A stretch of 64,000 bases of DNA from Chitinophaga sp. GTDB taxonomy: Bacteria > Bacteroidota > Bacteroidia > Chitinophagales > Chitinophagaceae. The stretch spans positions 1,116,001-1,180,000 of the forward strand of contig NZ_JAGHZS010000001.1 in assembly GCF_017745275.1 (NCBI RefSeq), read 5' to 3'. The notes below the pieces were generated by a model. It saw only the letters and a program-made list of their open reading frames with translations. It searched no databases and was not told the origin of the DNA. A program made the position numbers and the translations under genes. This document shows positions 45,296 through 54,209 of this stretch, piece after piece. Each line of letters begins with the position of its first letter. The first letter of the stretch is position 1.

Positions 45296-45451
45296 ATTTA
45301 TTTTTGACAATAAATAAAATGACTAGCTTTTCCAAATTGTTATTTCTTTTTAACGAGTACAAGCATTTTATCACATTATAATTCTATACAATAAGTAGAA
45401 GCTCGAAAACCAGTTTTTAGACGGTATCAACCATCTTTTGGGAAAATCCCA

Positions 45452-45545
45452 CCAAAAGTTAAATGGCAGTTCTCCTGTTACCCCATTTCAACCATTTTTG
45501 TAGCGAATTGTTAGTAGTTGTAATCCCCCAGGATCGGAAAGTTTA
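45452..45545 (+). promoter_or_regulatory. Conserved leader block of cassette A
   Basis: CCAAAAGTTAAATGGCAG and an ATCCCCC tract align with CCAAAAGATAAATGTAGG and ATTCCCCC at about 51747-51830 before cassette B. The distance to the first ATG is 270 bases here and 247 in cassette B. It may contain the promoter or a leader RNA. Confidence 0.4.
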
Positions 45546-45721
45546 AGAAGCAAGAGCGGTCATTACATAATTCCCCTTAAACAAACATGTATTTATGAAT
45601 GAAAAACTGTACACCATTCCCTGTTCTACAGGTTGTCACGTCATTTATGTACGGCAATAACAGATCTGATGTAGCGCGATAGCCTTATTTGACAATTTAT
45701 TTACCGATATACCCATTTAAT

Positions 45722-46228
45722 ATGCGAACATTTGTACTCAGTAGCATTTGTGCACTGCTGTTGCTGCACTGTGTCTGTACATCATCCCAAGCCCAGGTAA
45801 TACTTAACCGACAGGTAAACGCCGTTTCAGGCGGCCAGGGAGTTGTACAAAACATCCACATTCAATACACCATAGGAGAAGCAGTAGTGCTACCTATTAC
45901 TAATGGTAAAACCTTGCTAACGCAAGGTTTTCAGCAACCGGAGGAACTTCCTAAACTACCTCCCGGCGCAACTCCGGTGAAGAATTATGTCATATTCCCC
46001 AACCCCGCGGTCACCAATACCAAAATCCAATTTGACCTGCTAACCAACGCCAGTATTACGATTGAAGTAATTAATCCGGCAGGACAAAATGTTTACCACC
46101 AGTTCCTGCAACTGGGTACAGGACGGAACCTGGTGGTATTGCCTGTCAACCATTTCGCAGCGGGCATATACACTGTTATGCTGACCGTTAACGGGAACGT
46201 ATTTTTTGAGAAACTCATTGTGCAGTAA
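45722..46228 (+). CDS. Small T9SS C-terminal sorting-domain protein, cassette A
   Basis: The ATG at 45722 gives 168 residues, equal to the cassette B copy; a 33-base upstream extension is rejected. It has a signal peptide (1-24, ending SSQAQ), about 65 residues with the repeat QYTIGEAVVLPITNGKTLLTQGFQQPEELP, then a type A sorting domain (about 88-168): FPNPAVTNTKIQFDL, ending IYTVMLTVNGNVFFEKLIVQ. The domain targets proteins for outer membrane export and attachment by the type IX system. There is little else in the protein, so it may be an anchor or pseudo-cargo. Confidence 0.85.
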   Translation: MRTFVLSSICALLLLHCVCTSSQAQVILNRQVNAVSGGQGVVQNIHIQYTIGEAVVLPITNGKTLLTQGFQQPEELPKLPPGATPVKNYVIFPNPAVTNTKIQFDLLTNASITIEVINPAGQNVYHQFLQLGTGRNLVVLPVNHFAAGIYTVMLTVNGNVFFEKLIVQ

Positions 46229-46268
46229 CACGTTACCTGCCATCCCGATCACACTTAATTGATAACAC

Positions 46269-47447
46269 ATGAAACATGGTTATATCATCCTGCTTCTTGC
46301 TGGTACTTTGGCTACCAGTAGCCGGTTATCCGCACAAAAGGGCAGCCAGAAACCACCCAACATTGGCGCCAGTTTCCTGCTGGTAAACCCCGACGCCCGC
46401 AGCAGCGGTACCGGCGATGCCACCACCGGATTAACCCCAGACGCCAATTCGCTGTTTTCCAATGCAGCCAAAATAGTATTTGCAGGCGACTGGGGCGTCA
46501 GCGCCAACTACTCACCCTGGATGTGGGAGTTGAACAATAATAAATCGAATATGGCTTATGTGGCTGCCTATAAAAACTGGAATCAATCTGAAGGACTGGG
46601 CGTTTCCTTAAAATACTTTAACTATGGTTCCGTCACTTTCAGAGATGACAATGGAACGGTGCTTCAGGATTATAACCCCAAAGAATTTGCGATTGATGGA
46701 GCCTACTCCCGAAAACTGGGCAAACATATGTCGCTGGCAATAGGTGTAAGATATATTCGCAGTCAACTGGGACAAGGCTCCTACAACAGCCTGCAACAAA
46801 AGCCTGCATCCGCAGTAGCAGGAGATATCAGTTATTATTATCAGAACACTAAAGACCTGCTGGATTTTGGCAACCGGTACTGCTTTGGTGTCAGCATTAC
46901 CAACATCGGCAGCAAATTGCAATACACAGATGATAATACGAGAAAGAGTTTTCTGCCGATGAATCTTCGTATCGGTGGCGGCTATACGTTTGTTCACACA
47001 GCCGACCATGAATTCACGCTTTCTCTCGACATCAATAAATTACTGGTTCCTACTCCTCCTATTTATGCCCTGGACTCAAACGGTATAGAAACCAGCCAGA
47101 TTTTAAAAGGGAAAGACCCTAACCGCGGCCTGGTATCAGCCATCTTTTCCTCTTTTGGAGATGCTCCCGGCGGCTTTAACGAGGAGCTGAGAGAATTTAC
47201 CATTGGCTCTGGTGTGGAATATGCTTACCGGCAGGTATTTTTTGTACGGGCCGGATACTTTTATGAACATCCAAATAAAGGCTACCGGCAACATTTTTCG
47301 GCAGGTATGGGTGTACGGGTATCCAACCTGGCATTGGATCTCGCCTACCAGTTGCCCACTGGCGAGAGCCTTGTTCAGAAAAGAACGTTGAAATTTTCGC
47401 TGGTTTACAATATTGGCGGCACAAGAGATGAAACCGTTCAACCTTAA
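46269..47447 (+). CDS. porV: PorV-family T9SS outer membrane shuttle, cassette A
   Basis: The 392-residue protein has a signal peptide (1-22) and the PorV/LptO signature SFLLVNPDARSSGTGDATTGLTPDANSLFSNAAKI near residues 35-70. A 14-strand-type barrel follows, with KYFNYGSVTFRDDNGTVLQDYNPKEFAIDGAYSRKLG and ending LKFSLVYNIG. PorV carries type IX cargo from the translocon to the attachment complex. The adjacent paralogue at 52534 has exactly the same length and aligns without gaps. Dedicated cargo for each paralogue is inferred from the context. Confidence 0.87.
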   Translation: MKHGYIILLLAGTLATSSRLSAQKGSQKPPNIGASFLLVNPDARSSGTGDATTGLTPDANSLFSNAAKIVFAGDWGVSANYSPWMWELNNNKSNMAYVAAYKNWNQSEGLGVSLKYFNYGSVTFRDDNGTVLQDYNPKEFAIDGAYSRKLGKHMSLAIGVRYIRSQLGQGSYNSLQQKPASAVAGDISYYYQNTKDLLDFGNRYCFGVSITNIGSKLQYTDDNTRKSFLPMNLRIGGGYTFVHTADHEFTLSLDINKLLVPTPPIYALDSNGIETSQILKGKDPNRGLVSAIFSSFGDAPGGFNEELREFTIGSGVEYAYRQVFFVRAGYFYEHPNKGYRQHFSAGMGVRVSNLALDLAYQLPTGESLVQKRTLKFSLVYNIGGTRDETVQP

Positions 47448-47563
47448 AACTGTGGAAGCAACCAGCTGATTATTAGATAAGCGGAGCCGGATGAAACCAA
47501 AAAACAAACTATTGCGACCTATAAAAACAATTATTCTTTCATGTATCTATAACTCTCATTCAT

Positions 47564-48007
47564 ATGAAATCACTGATTCTACTCCTCTCTTTCCTACTGT
47601 CAGGACTTACTTACGCGAATGCACAAACGCCGCCTGAACAAACAAGGCCAGAACAAATAAAGCCGGGGCAAATAGGCGGAGGAACCGGCAAGATGAGGGA
47701 TGCCTTATTTCCAGATTTTAAGAAAGACATTGCTAATCTGCAGTCCAAGTCTGTACGAACAAAGCCTGATCTTTCCGTTGTATCAACCTCCACCAAAAGA
47801 CGGCTTTTTACCAATTATCAACCTACTCGTAGCACAGGTACGCTGAATAAGGCTGCCGCCCAGCAAAAGGCAGCGACTATACCATCTGATATCAGTGCAA
47901 AAGAGTCTGCCAATAACTTAAAACAAGACAAATCTTTACAACCAGCTACACATTCGGTACCCAACCAGGATGGAGGTGGTGCTTCTGCTCCTCATAAAAA
48001 AAATTAA
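47564..48007 (+). CDS. Secreted low-complexity protein, cassette A
   Basis: The 147-residue product has a signal peptide (1-21, ending YANAQ). The remainder is rich in Pro, Gln, Lys and Ser: PPEQTRPEQIKPGQIGGG, and a polar tail ending APHKKN. No family is recognised. It aligns with the cassette B gene only by position, length (145 aa), the signal peptide and composition. It is probably disordered, periplasmic or surface exposed. Confidence 0.65.
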   Translation: MKSLILLLSFLLSGLTYANAQTPPEQTRPEQIKPGQIGGGTGKMRDALFPDFKKDIANLQSKSVRTKPDLSVVSTSTKRRLFTNYQPTRSTGTLNKAAAQQKAATIPSDISAKESANNLKQDKSLQPATHSVPNQDGGGASAPHKKN

Positions 48008-48036
48008 GAGCACTATAAACTTTTAAAATGATTCTT

Positions 48037-51000
48037 ATGAAAAAGATATACTACCTGGCTATAGTGCTATTGATATCATTTCAAGCTGCAAAGGCACAAA
48101 GCGGGCTTACCGGAACTAATTACCAGGCGGTAGCCCGAAACGCCAATGGTACTGTACTCGGCAATCAATCAGTAACAGTACGTTTTTCTATATTAGGCGG
48201 ATCTGCCGCGGGTCCTGTTCAATACCAGGAAACGCATAATGCCACTACCAATAACCTTGGTTTATTCACGCTGCAAATTGGTAAGGGAACCCCTTTAACC
48301 GGTACCTATAGCAGCGTTCCATGGGCTAATGCCAATCAATACCTAAAGGTTGAAATTTCTGTGAATGGCAATAATTTCAGCGAATTAGGCACCTCTCAGT
48401 TAATGAGTGTGCCCTATGCATTGTTTGCTGCTAACGGTAATCCGGGCCCTGCCGGACCTGCAGGCGCCAAAGGTGATCCTGGTCCGGTTGGCCCAGTGGG
48501 TCCTGCAGGTGCAGCAGGACCACAGGGAGCCAAGGGCGATCCCGGTGCAACTGGCCCGGTTGGCCCGGTTGGACCCGTGGGGCCAGTTGGACCAATGGGA
48601 GCTGTAGGACCACAAGGCGCAAAAGGTGATCCTGGGGTAGCAGGTCCGGTTGGGCCGGTTGGGCCAGTAGGACCTGCAGGTGCAGTGGGCCCCCAGGGTG
48701 CTAAAGGCGACCCGGGAGTAGCAGGACCAGTGGGACCGGTTGGACCTGCAGGCGCAGTAGGACCACAAGGAGCCAAAGGCGATCCTGGTGTAGCGGGTCC
48801 GGTTGGGCCAGTGGGGCCAGTTGGACCTGCAGGTGCAGTAGGGCCACAAGGAGCCAAAGGCGATCCTGGTGTAGCGGGTCCGGTTGGACCTGTCGGACCA
48901 ATGGGAGCTGTAGGACCACAAGGTGCTAAAGGTGACCCGGGAGTAGCGGGTCCGGTTGGACCTGTCGGACCTGTCGGACCTGTCGGCCCCGTAGGAGCCG
49001 TAGGACCAGCAGGACCTCAGGGAGTGCAGGGTGATCCAGGCGTAGCAGGACCGGTTGGACCAGCGGGACCCGTTGGGCCTATTGGACCGGCTGGGCCGGT
49101 AGGACCACAAGGTCCGGCTGGCGACATTAATGGTGTTGCTGCAGGAGGTGATCTGACAGGCACTTATCCTAATCCATTAATTGGTAACGGAAAAGTGACG
49201 CTGGCTAAAATTGCGCCTGGTGTTATTCCAACCAGCTTGCCTCCGAATGGACCGGCGGGTGGTGATTTGACTGGCACTTATCCTAATCCGGTTGTAAAAG
49301 GTTTGCAAGGACAGCCAGTAAGCAATGTGGTGCCTGCAGCGGGACAAATACTTAAATACGATGGCGCACAATGGGTAGCCGGTGCACCTCCGGGAGGTGG
49401 CTTAACCCTACCTTTCGTGGCAGTAGAAAATAACGCAGGTACACTTTTCAGCATCACGAATGATGGAGATGGTACTTCTGTAGAGGGAGTAAATAACACA
49501 GCTACCAGCAACATTTCTGCTGTCAGGGGAATTGTATCTTCTACTTCACCAGGAGGATTTTCTGCTGCAGTACGAGGTATCAACAATGGTACGGGCGGAC
49601 TTGGCATAGGTGTGTATGGGTTGCAGAACGGCTCCGGATGGGGTGTATATGGCGTTACACCGAATGGTTTAGGTGTATATGGTAATGCTTCTGCCAACGG
49701 TTACGGTGTATATGCCAATAGTAATACTGGTACCGGGTTAAATGCCACCAGTAATAACGGTATACCAGCCAATATTTCTATCTATAATAATTCCAATAAC
49801 AACAATGCGTTAGTTGTTAATACTGTTGGTAATGGTACTGTTGTTAATGTGACCTCCACTGGAAATGGCGCAGGTGTACTCAGTAGTACAGGAGCCGGTT
49901 TTGGTATACATGGCATTACCTCCGCGACATCCTCTGCAGGAGTAGTGGGTGATAATAACGGTGGTGGTGAAGCTGTAGTAGGACGTACCACCAGTGATAT
50001 AGCCGGCGCTGTGGTAGGTCGTAATGATGGCGGCGGCTATGGCGTAAGGGGCTTTGTTGCTACCAATACAGCCAATACTGGTATCGGTGTATACGGCCAG
50101 GTGGGTTTGAATGGCAGTACCGGCCGCGCAGGACGTTTTGAAAACTTCAATACTACTAATATAGATGCCAATATCCTCGAGGTAGTCAGCAACGCAAATG
50201 GAAATATTCCTGACAACACACTGGGCAACGCCTCCTCCTTCCTGTTAGACAATACCAATAGCGTTGGCGCTGCTGTACGGGCCGAGGTAAATACTATTTT
50301 CGGCAATTTCGGAGCGGCTGGTGTGTTTGGCGTTTCCTCCGGCACGGGTGGACGTGCGGGTTTATTCTATGCTTCCAATCCTTCAGGTAACGGAGCATCA
50401 TTAATTGCTTTAACCGACGGTAATGGTAATGCTATTACTGCTAACGCTGGTAAGGACGGTAATGCTGTAGAAGCAAATATAGATGGCGCTGGTAATGCAC
50501 TATACGCTTGGGTTCCTTCCTTTTCTACCGGCAGAGCAGGTAGGTTTGACATTTTTAATGAAAGTAATACCGGCGATGTGATCACAGTGACCACCGTAGG
50601 TAATGGAATAGCGGGTAATTTCCTGGTAGATAAAACTACTGGTACTTCTCCCGCCGTAAAAGGCGAAGTAAATTCTCAGTTCGCCAATTTCGGGACTGCG
50701 GGGATTTATGGTGTTTCTTCCGGTACCGGTGGATACGCAGGGTTATTTCATTCTTCCAATCCAGCGGGTAATGGCCCTGCAGTGGTAGCGCTTTCAGAGG
50801 GTAATGGCAATGGTATCACCGCCAATGCCGGGGGTAACGGAGATGGTGTAGAAGCTTCCTGCGATGGTGGAGGAAATGCTATTTCCGGTTTTATACCCAA
50901 CTTCGGAACCGGTAAGGCCGGCAGATTTGCTAATTTTAATAATGCCAACGGACAGCCAGTGGTTCACATTACCACCACAGGTACCGGTAGCACAATGCTT

Positions 51001-51531
51001 ATTAACCATCAGGGGCCATCCGGCAACATTGCCGTATTCCAAAGTGCCAGTGCAAACGTAGCCCGTATCAATAAAGCTGGCCGCGGCTTCTTCAATGGAG
51101 GTACACAAAACTCCGGGGCTGACCTCGCAGAATCTTTTGCAGTGTCAGGACAACGAAATGCTTACGAGGCGGGAGATGTGCTGGTCATTGCCACACACGC
51201 CGATCGTACCGTTGAAAAATCATCAGAACCGTATTCCACACTGGTAGTCGGTGTATTTGCTACAAGGCCCGGGGTGCTACTGACAGAGCATGACGTTGAA
51301 ACAGATCTTTCCGAAGAAGTACCCATGGGTGTAGTAGGGGTAATTCCTACCAAAGTATGTAATGAAAATGGCATTATTCACCGGGGAGATTTACTTGTTA
51401 CTTCCAGCAAACCCGGATATGCGATGAAGGCAGATTTAGATAAAGTAAAACCAGGACAGGTTATCGGGAAGGCATTGCAGGAGTTGAACAGTGAGGCAGG
51501 TGTTATCAAAGTAATGGTAAACGTGAAATAG
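48037..51531 (+). CDS. Collagen-like, tail-fibre-like surface protein, cassette A
   Basis: The ATG at 48037 ([13 protein letters not shown]) is chosen over one nine bases upstream because it matches cassette B. The 1164-residue protein has a signal peptide (1-21) and a Bacteroidota N-terminal domain (22-133, [13 protein letters not shown]: [14 protein letters not shown]). About 76 Gly-X-Y triplets follow (about 134-362), in units such as [20 protein letters not shown]. Next come two [10 protein letters not shown] motifs, a long Gly/Asn-rich beta-repeat region, and a C-terminal 140-residue domain ([12 protein letters not shown] ... [10 protein letters not shown]). That domain recalls tail-fibre peptidase-G2-like chaperone ends. 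It lacks an obvious T9SS sorting domain. Likely a trimeric adhesin or matrix fibre. Confidence 0.85.
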   Translation: MKKIYYLAIVLLISFQAAKAQSGLTGTNYQAVARNANGTVLGNQSVTVRFSILGGSAAGPVQYQETHNATTNNLGLFTLQIGKGTPLTGTYSSVPWANANQYLKVEISVNGNNFSELGTSQLMSVPYALFAANGNPGPAGPAGAKGDPGPVGPVGPAGAAGPQGAKGDPGATGPVGPVGPVGPVGPMGAVGPQGAKGDPGVAGPVGPVGPVGPAGAVGPQGAKGDPGVAGPVGPVGPAGAVGPQGAKGDPGVAGPVGPVGPVGPAGAVGPQGAKGDPGVAGPVGPVGPMGAVGPQGAKGDPGVAGPVGPVGPVGPVGPVGAVGPAGPQGVQGDPGVAGPVGPAGPVGPIGPAGPVGPQGPAGDINGVAAGGDLTGTYPNPLIGNGKVTLAKIAPGVIPTSLPPNGPAGGDLTGTYPNPVVKGLQGQPVSNVVPAAGQILKYDGAQWVAGAPPGGGLTLPFVAVENNAGTLFSITNDGDGTSVEGVNNTATSNISAVRGIVSSTSPGGFSAAVRGINNGTGGLGIGVYGLQNGSGWGVYGVTPNGLGVYGNASANGYGVYANSNTGTGLNATSNNGIPANISIYNNSNNNNALVVNTVGNGTVVNVTSTGNGAGVLSSTGAGFGIHGITSATSSAGVVGDNNGGGEAVVGRTTSDIAGAVVGRNDGGGYGVRGFVATNTANTGIGVYGQVGLNGSTGRAGRFENFNTTNIDANILEVVSNANGNIPDNTLGNASSFLLDNTNSVGAAVRAEVNTIFGNFGAAGVFGVSSGTGGRAGLFYASNPSGNGASLIALTDGNGNAITANAGKDGNAVEANIDGAGNALYAWVPSFSTGRAGRFDIFNESNTGDVITVTTVGNGIAGNFLVDKTTGTSPAVKGEVNSQFANFGTAGIYGVSSGTGGYAGLFHSSNPAGNGPAVVALSEGNGNGITANAGGNGDGVEASCDGGGNAISGFIPNFGTGKAGRFANFNNANGQPVVHITTTGTGSTMLINHQGPSGNIAVFQSASANVARINKAGRGFFNGGTQNSGADLAESFAVSGQRNAYEAGDVLVIATHADRTVEKSSEPYSTLVVGVFATRPGVLLTEHDVETDLSEEVPMGVVGVIPTKVCNENGIIHRGDLLVTSSKPGYAMKADLDKVKPGQVIGKALQELNSEAGVIKVMVNVK
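48436..49125 (+). repeat. Gly-X-Y coding tandem repeats, cassette A
   Basis: Units of 63-90 bases encoding [10 protein letters not shown] plus a variable number of GPVGPV triplets repeat about eight times. Near-identical unit sequences (GGAGCCAAAGGCGATCCTGG and variants) are prone to copy-number change. Confidence 0.8.
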
Positions 51532-51568
51532 GCTGTTAACAGCATTTATTCAGTATTAAATAATTTAC

Positions 51569-51600
51569 AAAAGCAGGTATCTCAGGATACCTGCTTTTTA
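51569..51600 (+). terminator. Terminator of cassette A
   Basis: AAAGCAGGTATC/GATACCTGCTTT hairpin and T residues, 37 bases past the stop. The equivalent hairpin after cassette B (57822) has the same stem sequence. Confidence 0.85.
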
Positions 51601-51993
51601 TTATAAGGAAATTTCCAGCTACTGGTAAACGCTCGATGGCAGCGGATATCAGGCGCCGCCCACTAATACATTAATACTATTAATAATAACTAATTTATAA
51701 GAAACCAATTTTACCGTTATAACTACCATTTTTTTTCCAATTTCTGCCAAAAGATAAATGTAGGTTTTCCGGCTAACCGATTTCGTTCAAATTAGTGATT
51801 GATTATAACTGGTCAAATACGATTCCCCCAAAGAAAGAAGCAAAAAGTTGGAGCAAAAAGAGAAGTAACACCCTAAAAACGACTATTTAATGGACTAAAG
51901 TTTTACTTGCTGCGATAGTACATCGCCTATCTCACATGTAAACCCACTGCGCAATTGCAGTATCCCCACCCTCTTATTGATTAACAACGTGAT
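51601..51993 (+). other. Intercassette spacer with conserved leader block
   Basis: No gene is seen. Positions 51747-51830 align with the leader block of cassette A. The start of the spacer (TGGTAAACGCTCGATGGCAGCGG) resembles GGATTAAGCGTTCAATGGCAGCAGG at about 57893 after cassette B, so the duplicated segment extends a little beyond the terminator. Confidence 0.45.
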
Positions 51994-52500
51994 ATGAAAA
52001 CATTTATACTCACCAGCGCGTGTGCGTTATTTTTATTGACATGTATTAACCTATCTTCCCAGGCCCAGATTATTCTAAACCGGCAGGTTGTTGCAAGTAC
52101 CGGAGGTGCAGCAACAGTTCAAAAAATGATGATTCAGTACACCGTTGGAGAAGCAGTGATACAACCAGTAACCAATGGCAAGTTTTTTTTAACACAGGGC
52201 TTTCAGCAACCGGAAGAACTGCCAAAACTTCCCCCGTTGACAAATCCTGTCAAGAGCTACATACTGTTTCCAAACCCTGCTGTTACCAATACCAAAATTC
52301 AGTTTGACCTGTTATCTAACGCAACGCTTACCCTTGAGTTGATCAATCCTGCGGGGCAAACTATTTACCACCAGTTCCTCGAACTAGGTGCTGGCAGGAG
52401 TACGGTGGTATTGCCAGTTAATCACTTTGCAGCCGGCATCTATACAGTGATGCTGAATGTAAACGGGAACGTGACTTTCGATAAACTCATTGTGCAATAG
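51994..52500 (+). CDS. Small T9SS C-terminal sorting-domain protein, cassette B
   Basis: The 168-residue paralogue of the protein at 45722 has a signal peptide (1-24, ending SSQAQ), the IQYTVGEAVIQPVTNGKFFLTQGFQQPEELP segment and a type A sorting domain ending IYTVMLNVNGNVTFDKLIVQ. Divergence is spread over the whole length. It starts cassette B. Confidence 0.85.
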   Translation: MKTFILTSACALFLLTCINLSSQAQIILNRQVVASTGGAATVQKMMIQYTVGEAVIQPVTNGKFFLTQGFQQPEELPKLPPLTNPVKSYILFPNPAVTNTKIQFDLLSNATLTLELINPAGQTIYHQFLELGAGRSTVVLPVNHFAAGIYTVMLNVNGNVTFDKLIVQ

Positions 52501-52533
52501 CACTTCTCTGATGACTACTTAACCGATGAAATT

Positions 52534-53712
52534 ATGAAATACAGTTTTACAATCATACTTCTTATGGGTGTATTGACAGCTGGTATTCCTTTATCAGCGC
52601 AGAAAGCAGTACAGAAGCCTCCTAGTATTGGCGGCAGTTTTCTGTTAGTGAATCCAGATGCCCGCAGCAGTGGTGTAGGTGATGCCACCACCGGGCTGGT
52701 TCCCGATGCTAATTCCCTGTTTTCCAATGCTGCTAAAATAATATTTGCGGGAGATTGGGGTGTTAGCGCCAGCTACTCGCCGTGGATGTGGGAGTTGAAT
52801 AATAACAAGTCAAATATGGCTTATGTATCTGGCTACAAAACCTGGAATGGATCTGAAGGCATAGGATTTTCCATGAAATACTTCAATTACGGTGCTGTGA
52901 CTTTCCGGGATGATAATGGTACTGTACTGCAGGATTATAATCCAAGAGAATTTGCAGTGGATGGGGCTTATGCCAAGAAGCTTGGCAAACACATGTCGTT
53001 GGCAGTTAGTATCCGCTACATACGCAGTCAGCTGGGACAAGGCTCCTACAATAATTTGCAACAGAAACCGGCATCCGCTGTTGCGGGTGATATTAGTTAT
53101 TACTACCAAAACAGTAAAGACAAACTGGATTTTGGCAACCGTTACTGCTTTGGAGTAAGTATTACCAATATCGGCACCAAATTGCAGTACACCGATGATA
53201 ACACACGTAAGAGTTTTTTACCGATGAATCTTCGTATCGGTGGCGGCTATACGTTTGTTCATACCGCTGATCATGAGTTTACCCTGTCTTTAGACATTAA
53301 TAAGCTGCTGGTTCCTACTCCTCCCTTGTATGCACTGGATTCCAATGGCATCGAAACCAATCAGATCTTAAAGGGTAAAGATCCTAACCGGGGTGTGGTA
53401 AACGCCATCTTTTCGTCGTTTGGAGATGCCCCTGGCGGGTTTCATGAAGAATTAAGAGAGTTCACGATAGGTTCCGGAATAGAATACGCTTACCGGCAGG
53501 CTTTATTTCTACGGGCGGGCTATTTCTATGAGCATCCCGACAAAGGCTACCGGCAACACTTTTCGGCAGGCGTAGGGGTACGGGTATCGAACCTGTCGCT
53601 GGACATTGCGTACCAGGTACCTACCGGTGAAAGCCTGGTGCAGAAAAGGACATTGAAGTTCTCGCTGGTATATAATATCGGCGGAACGCGGGATGAACCC
53701 ATTCAACAATAA
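52534..53712 (+). CDS. porV: PorV-family T9SS outer membrane shuttle, cassette B
   Basis: The 392-residue paralogue of the 46269 gene aligns end to end without gaps; most differences are conservative. The signature NPDARSSGVGDATTGLVPDANSLFSNAAKI and the barrel strands are intact, so both copies look functional. A 41-base stretch (53221-53261) is identical in both genes although flanking synonymous sites differ. Function as in cassette A. Confidence 0.87.
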   Translation: MKYSFTIILLMGVLTAGIPLSAQKAVQKPPSIGGSFLLVNPDARSSGVGDATTGLVPDANSLFSNAAKIIFAGDWGVSASYSPWMWELNNNKSNMAYVSGYKTWNGSEGIGFSMKYFNYGAVTFRDDNGTVLQDYNPREFAVDGAYAKKLGKHMSLAVSIRYIRSQLGQGSYNNLQQKPASAVAGDISYYYQNSKDKLDFGNRYCFGVSITNIGTKLQYTDDNTRKSFLPMNLRIGGGYTFVHTADHEFTLSLDINKLLVPTPPLYALDSNGIETNQILKGKDPNRGVVNAIFSSFGDAPGGFHEELREFTIGSGIEYAYRQALFLRAGYFYEHPDKGYRQHFSAGVGVRVSNLSLDIAYQVPTGESLVQKRTLKFSLVYNIGGTRDEPIQQ

Positions 53713-53758
53713 ACACTATCCATCATATCATTCACCTTTTTCTTAAATATAATAACAG

Positions 53759-54196
53759 ATGAAACTATTCTACACTGCGCTTTGCCTGTTGATAACAGTC
53801 ATTGCACATGCGCAAACGGGGAAAGTTCCCATGAGGAAAAGCGATCCGCCTCCAGGCGCTTCTATTATTCAACCCCAACAGTTATCATCCGCGAAAGGTC
53901 AGGTGCCGGTGAAGGCTGGAGATGCGGAGGCAAAGAATAACCTGTCCCGTATAGCGGCGGTAGATAACAAAGTACCTGTGCAGACAGGCGGTGCCGGTGC
54001 GCAGACATCTAATATCAATCGTCGGGCTACTGCCCCTCAGGGCAACGGTAAGGGTCCTTCTTCCCAGGATATTCCAGTTTCCAAACCGGAATCTAAGGCA
54101 GTAGTTCCTCCCGTAATAGAGCAACAGGGAACTCCTCCTCCACCTATACAGCCTCCCAAAACAACTACTGGTATCAAAAAAGCTGTAAAAAATTAA
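53759..54196 (+). CDS. Secreted low-complexity protein, cassette B
   Basis: The 145-residue product has a signal peptide (1-18, ending AHAQ). A Pro/Gln/Lys-rich body follows (KVPMRKSDPPPGASIIQPQQ, TPPPPIQPPKTTT), ending KKAVKN. It has little sequence identity with its cassette A counterpart beyond the N-terminal signal and composition, in contrast to the other three gene pairs. No family is recognised. Confidence 0.65.
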   Translation: MKLFYTALCLLITVIAHAQTGKVPMRKSDPPPGASIIQPQQLSSAKGQVPVKAGDAEAKNNLSRIAAVDNKVPVQTGGAGAQTSNINRRATAPQGNGKGPSSQDIPVSKPESKAVVPPVIEQQGTPPPPIQPPKTTTGIKKAVKN

Positions 54197-54209
54197 ATCT
54201 GATTTCCTT

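Noticed and set aside
48400..49110. Long antisense frame rich in Trp, Ser and Arg over the collagen repeats (and a similar one at 54561-55223)
   Set aside because: A mirror of the Gly-X-Y repeat on the other strand; the periodic codons keep all frames open.
48436..49125. CRISPR-like periodic repeats
   Set aside because: The repeats have no unique spacers of constant length, are in frame, and encode Gly-X-Y triplets; no cas genes are present.
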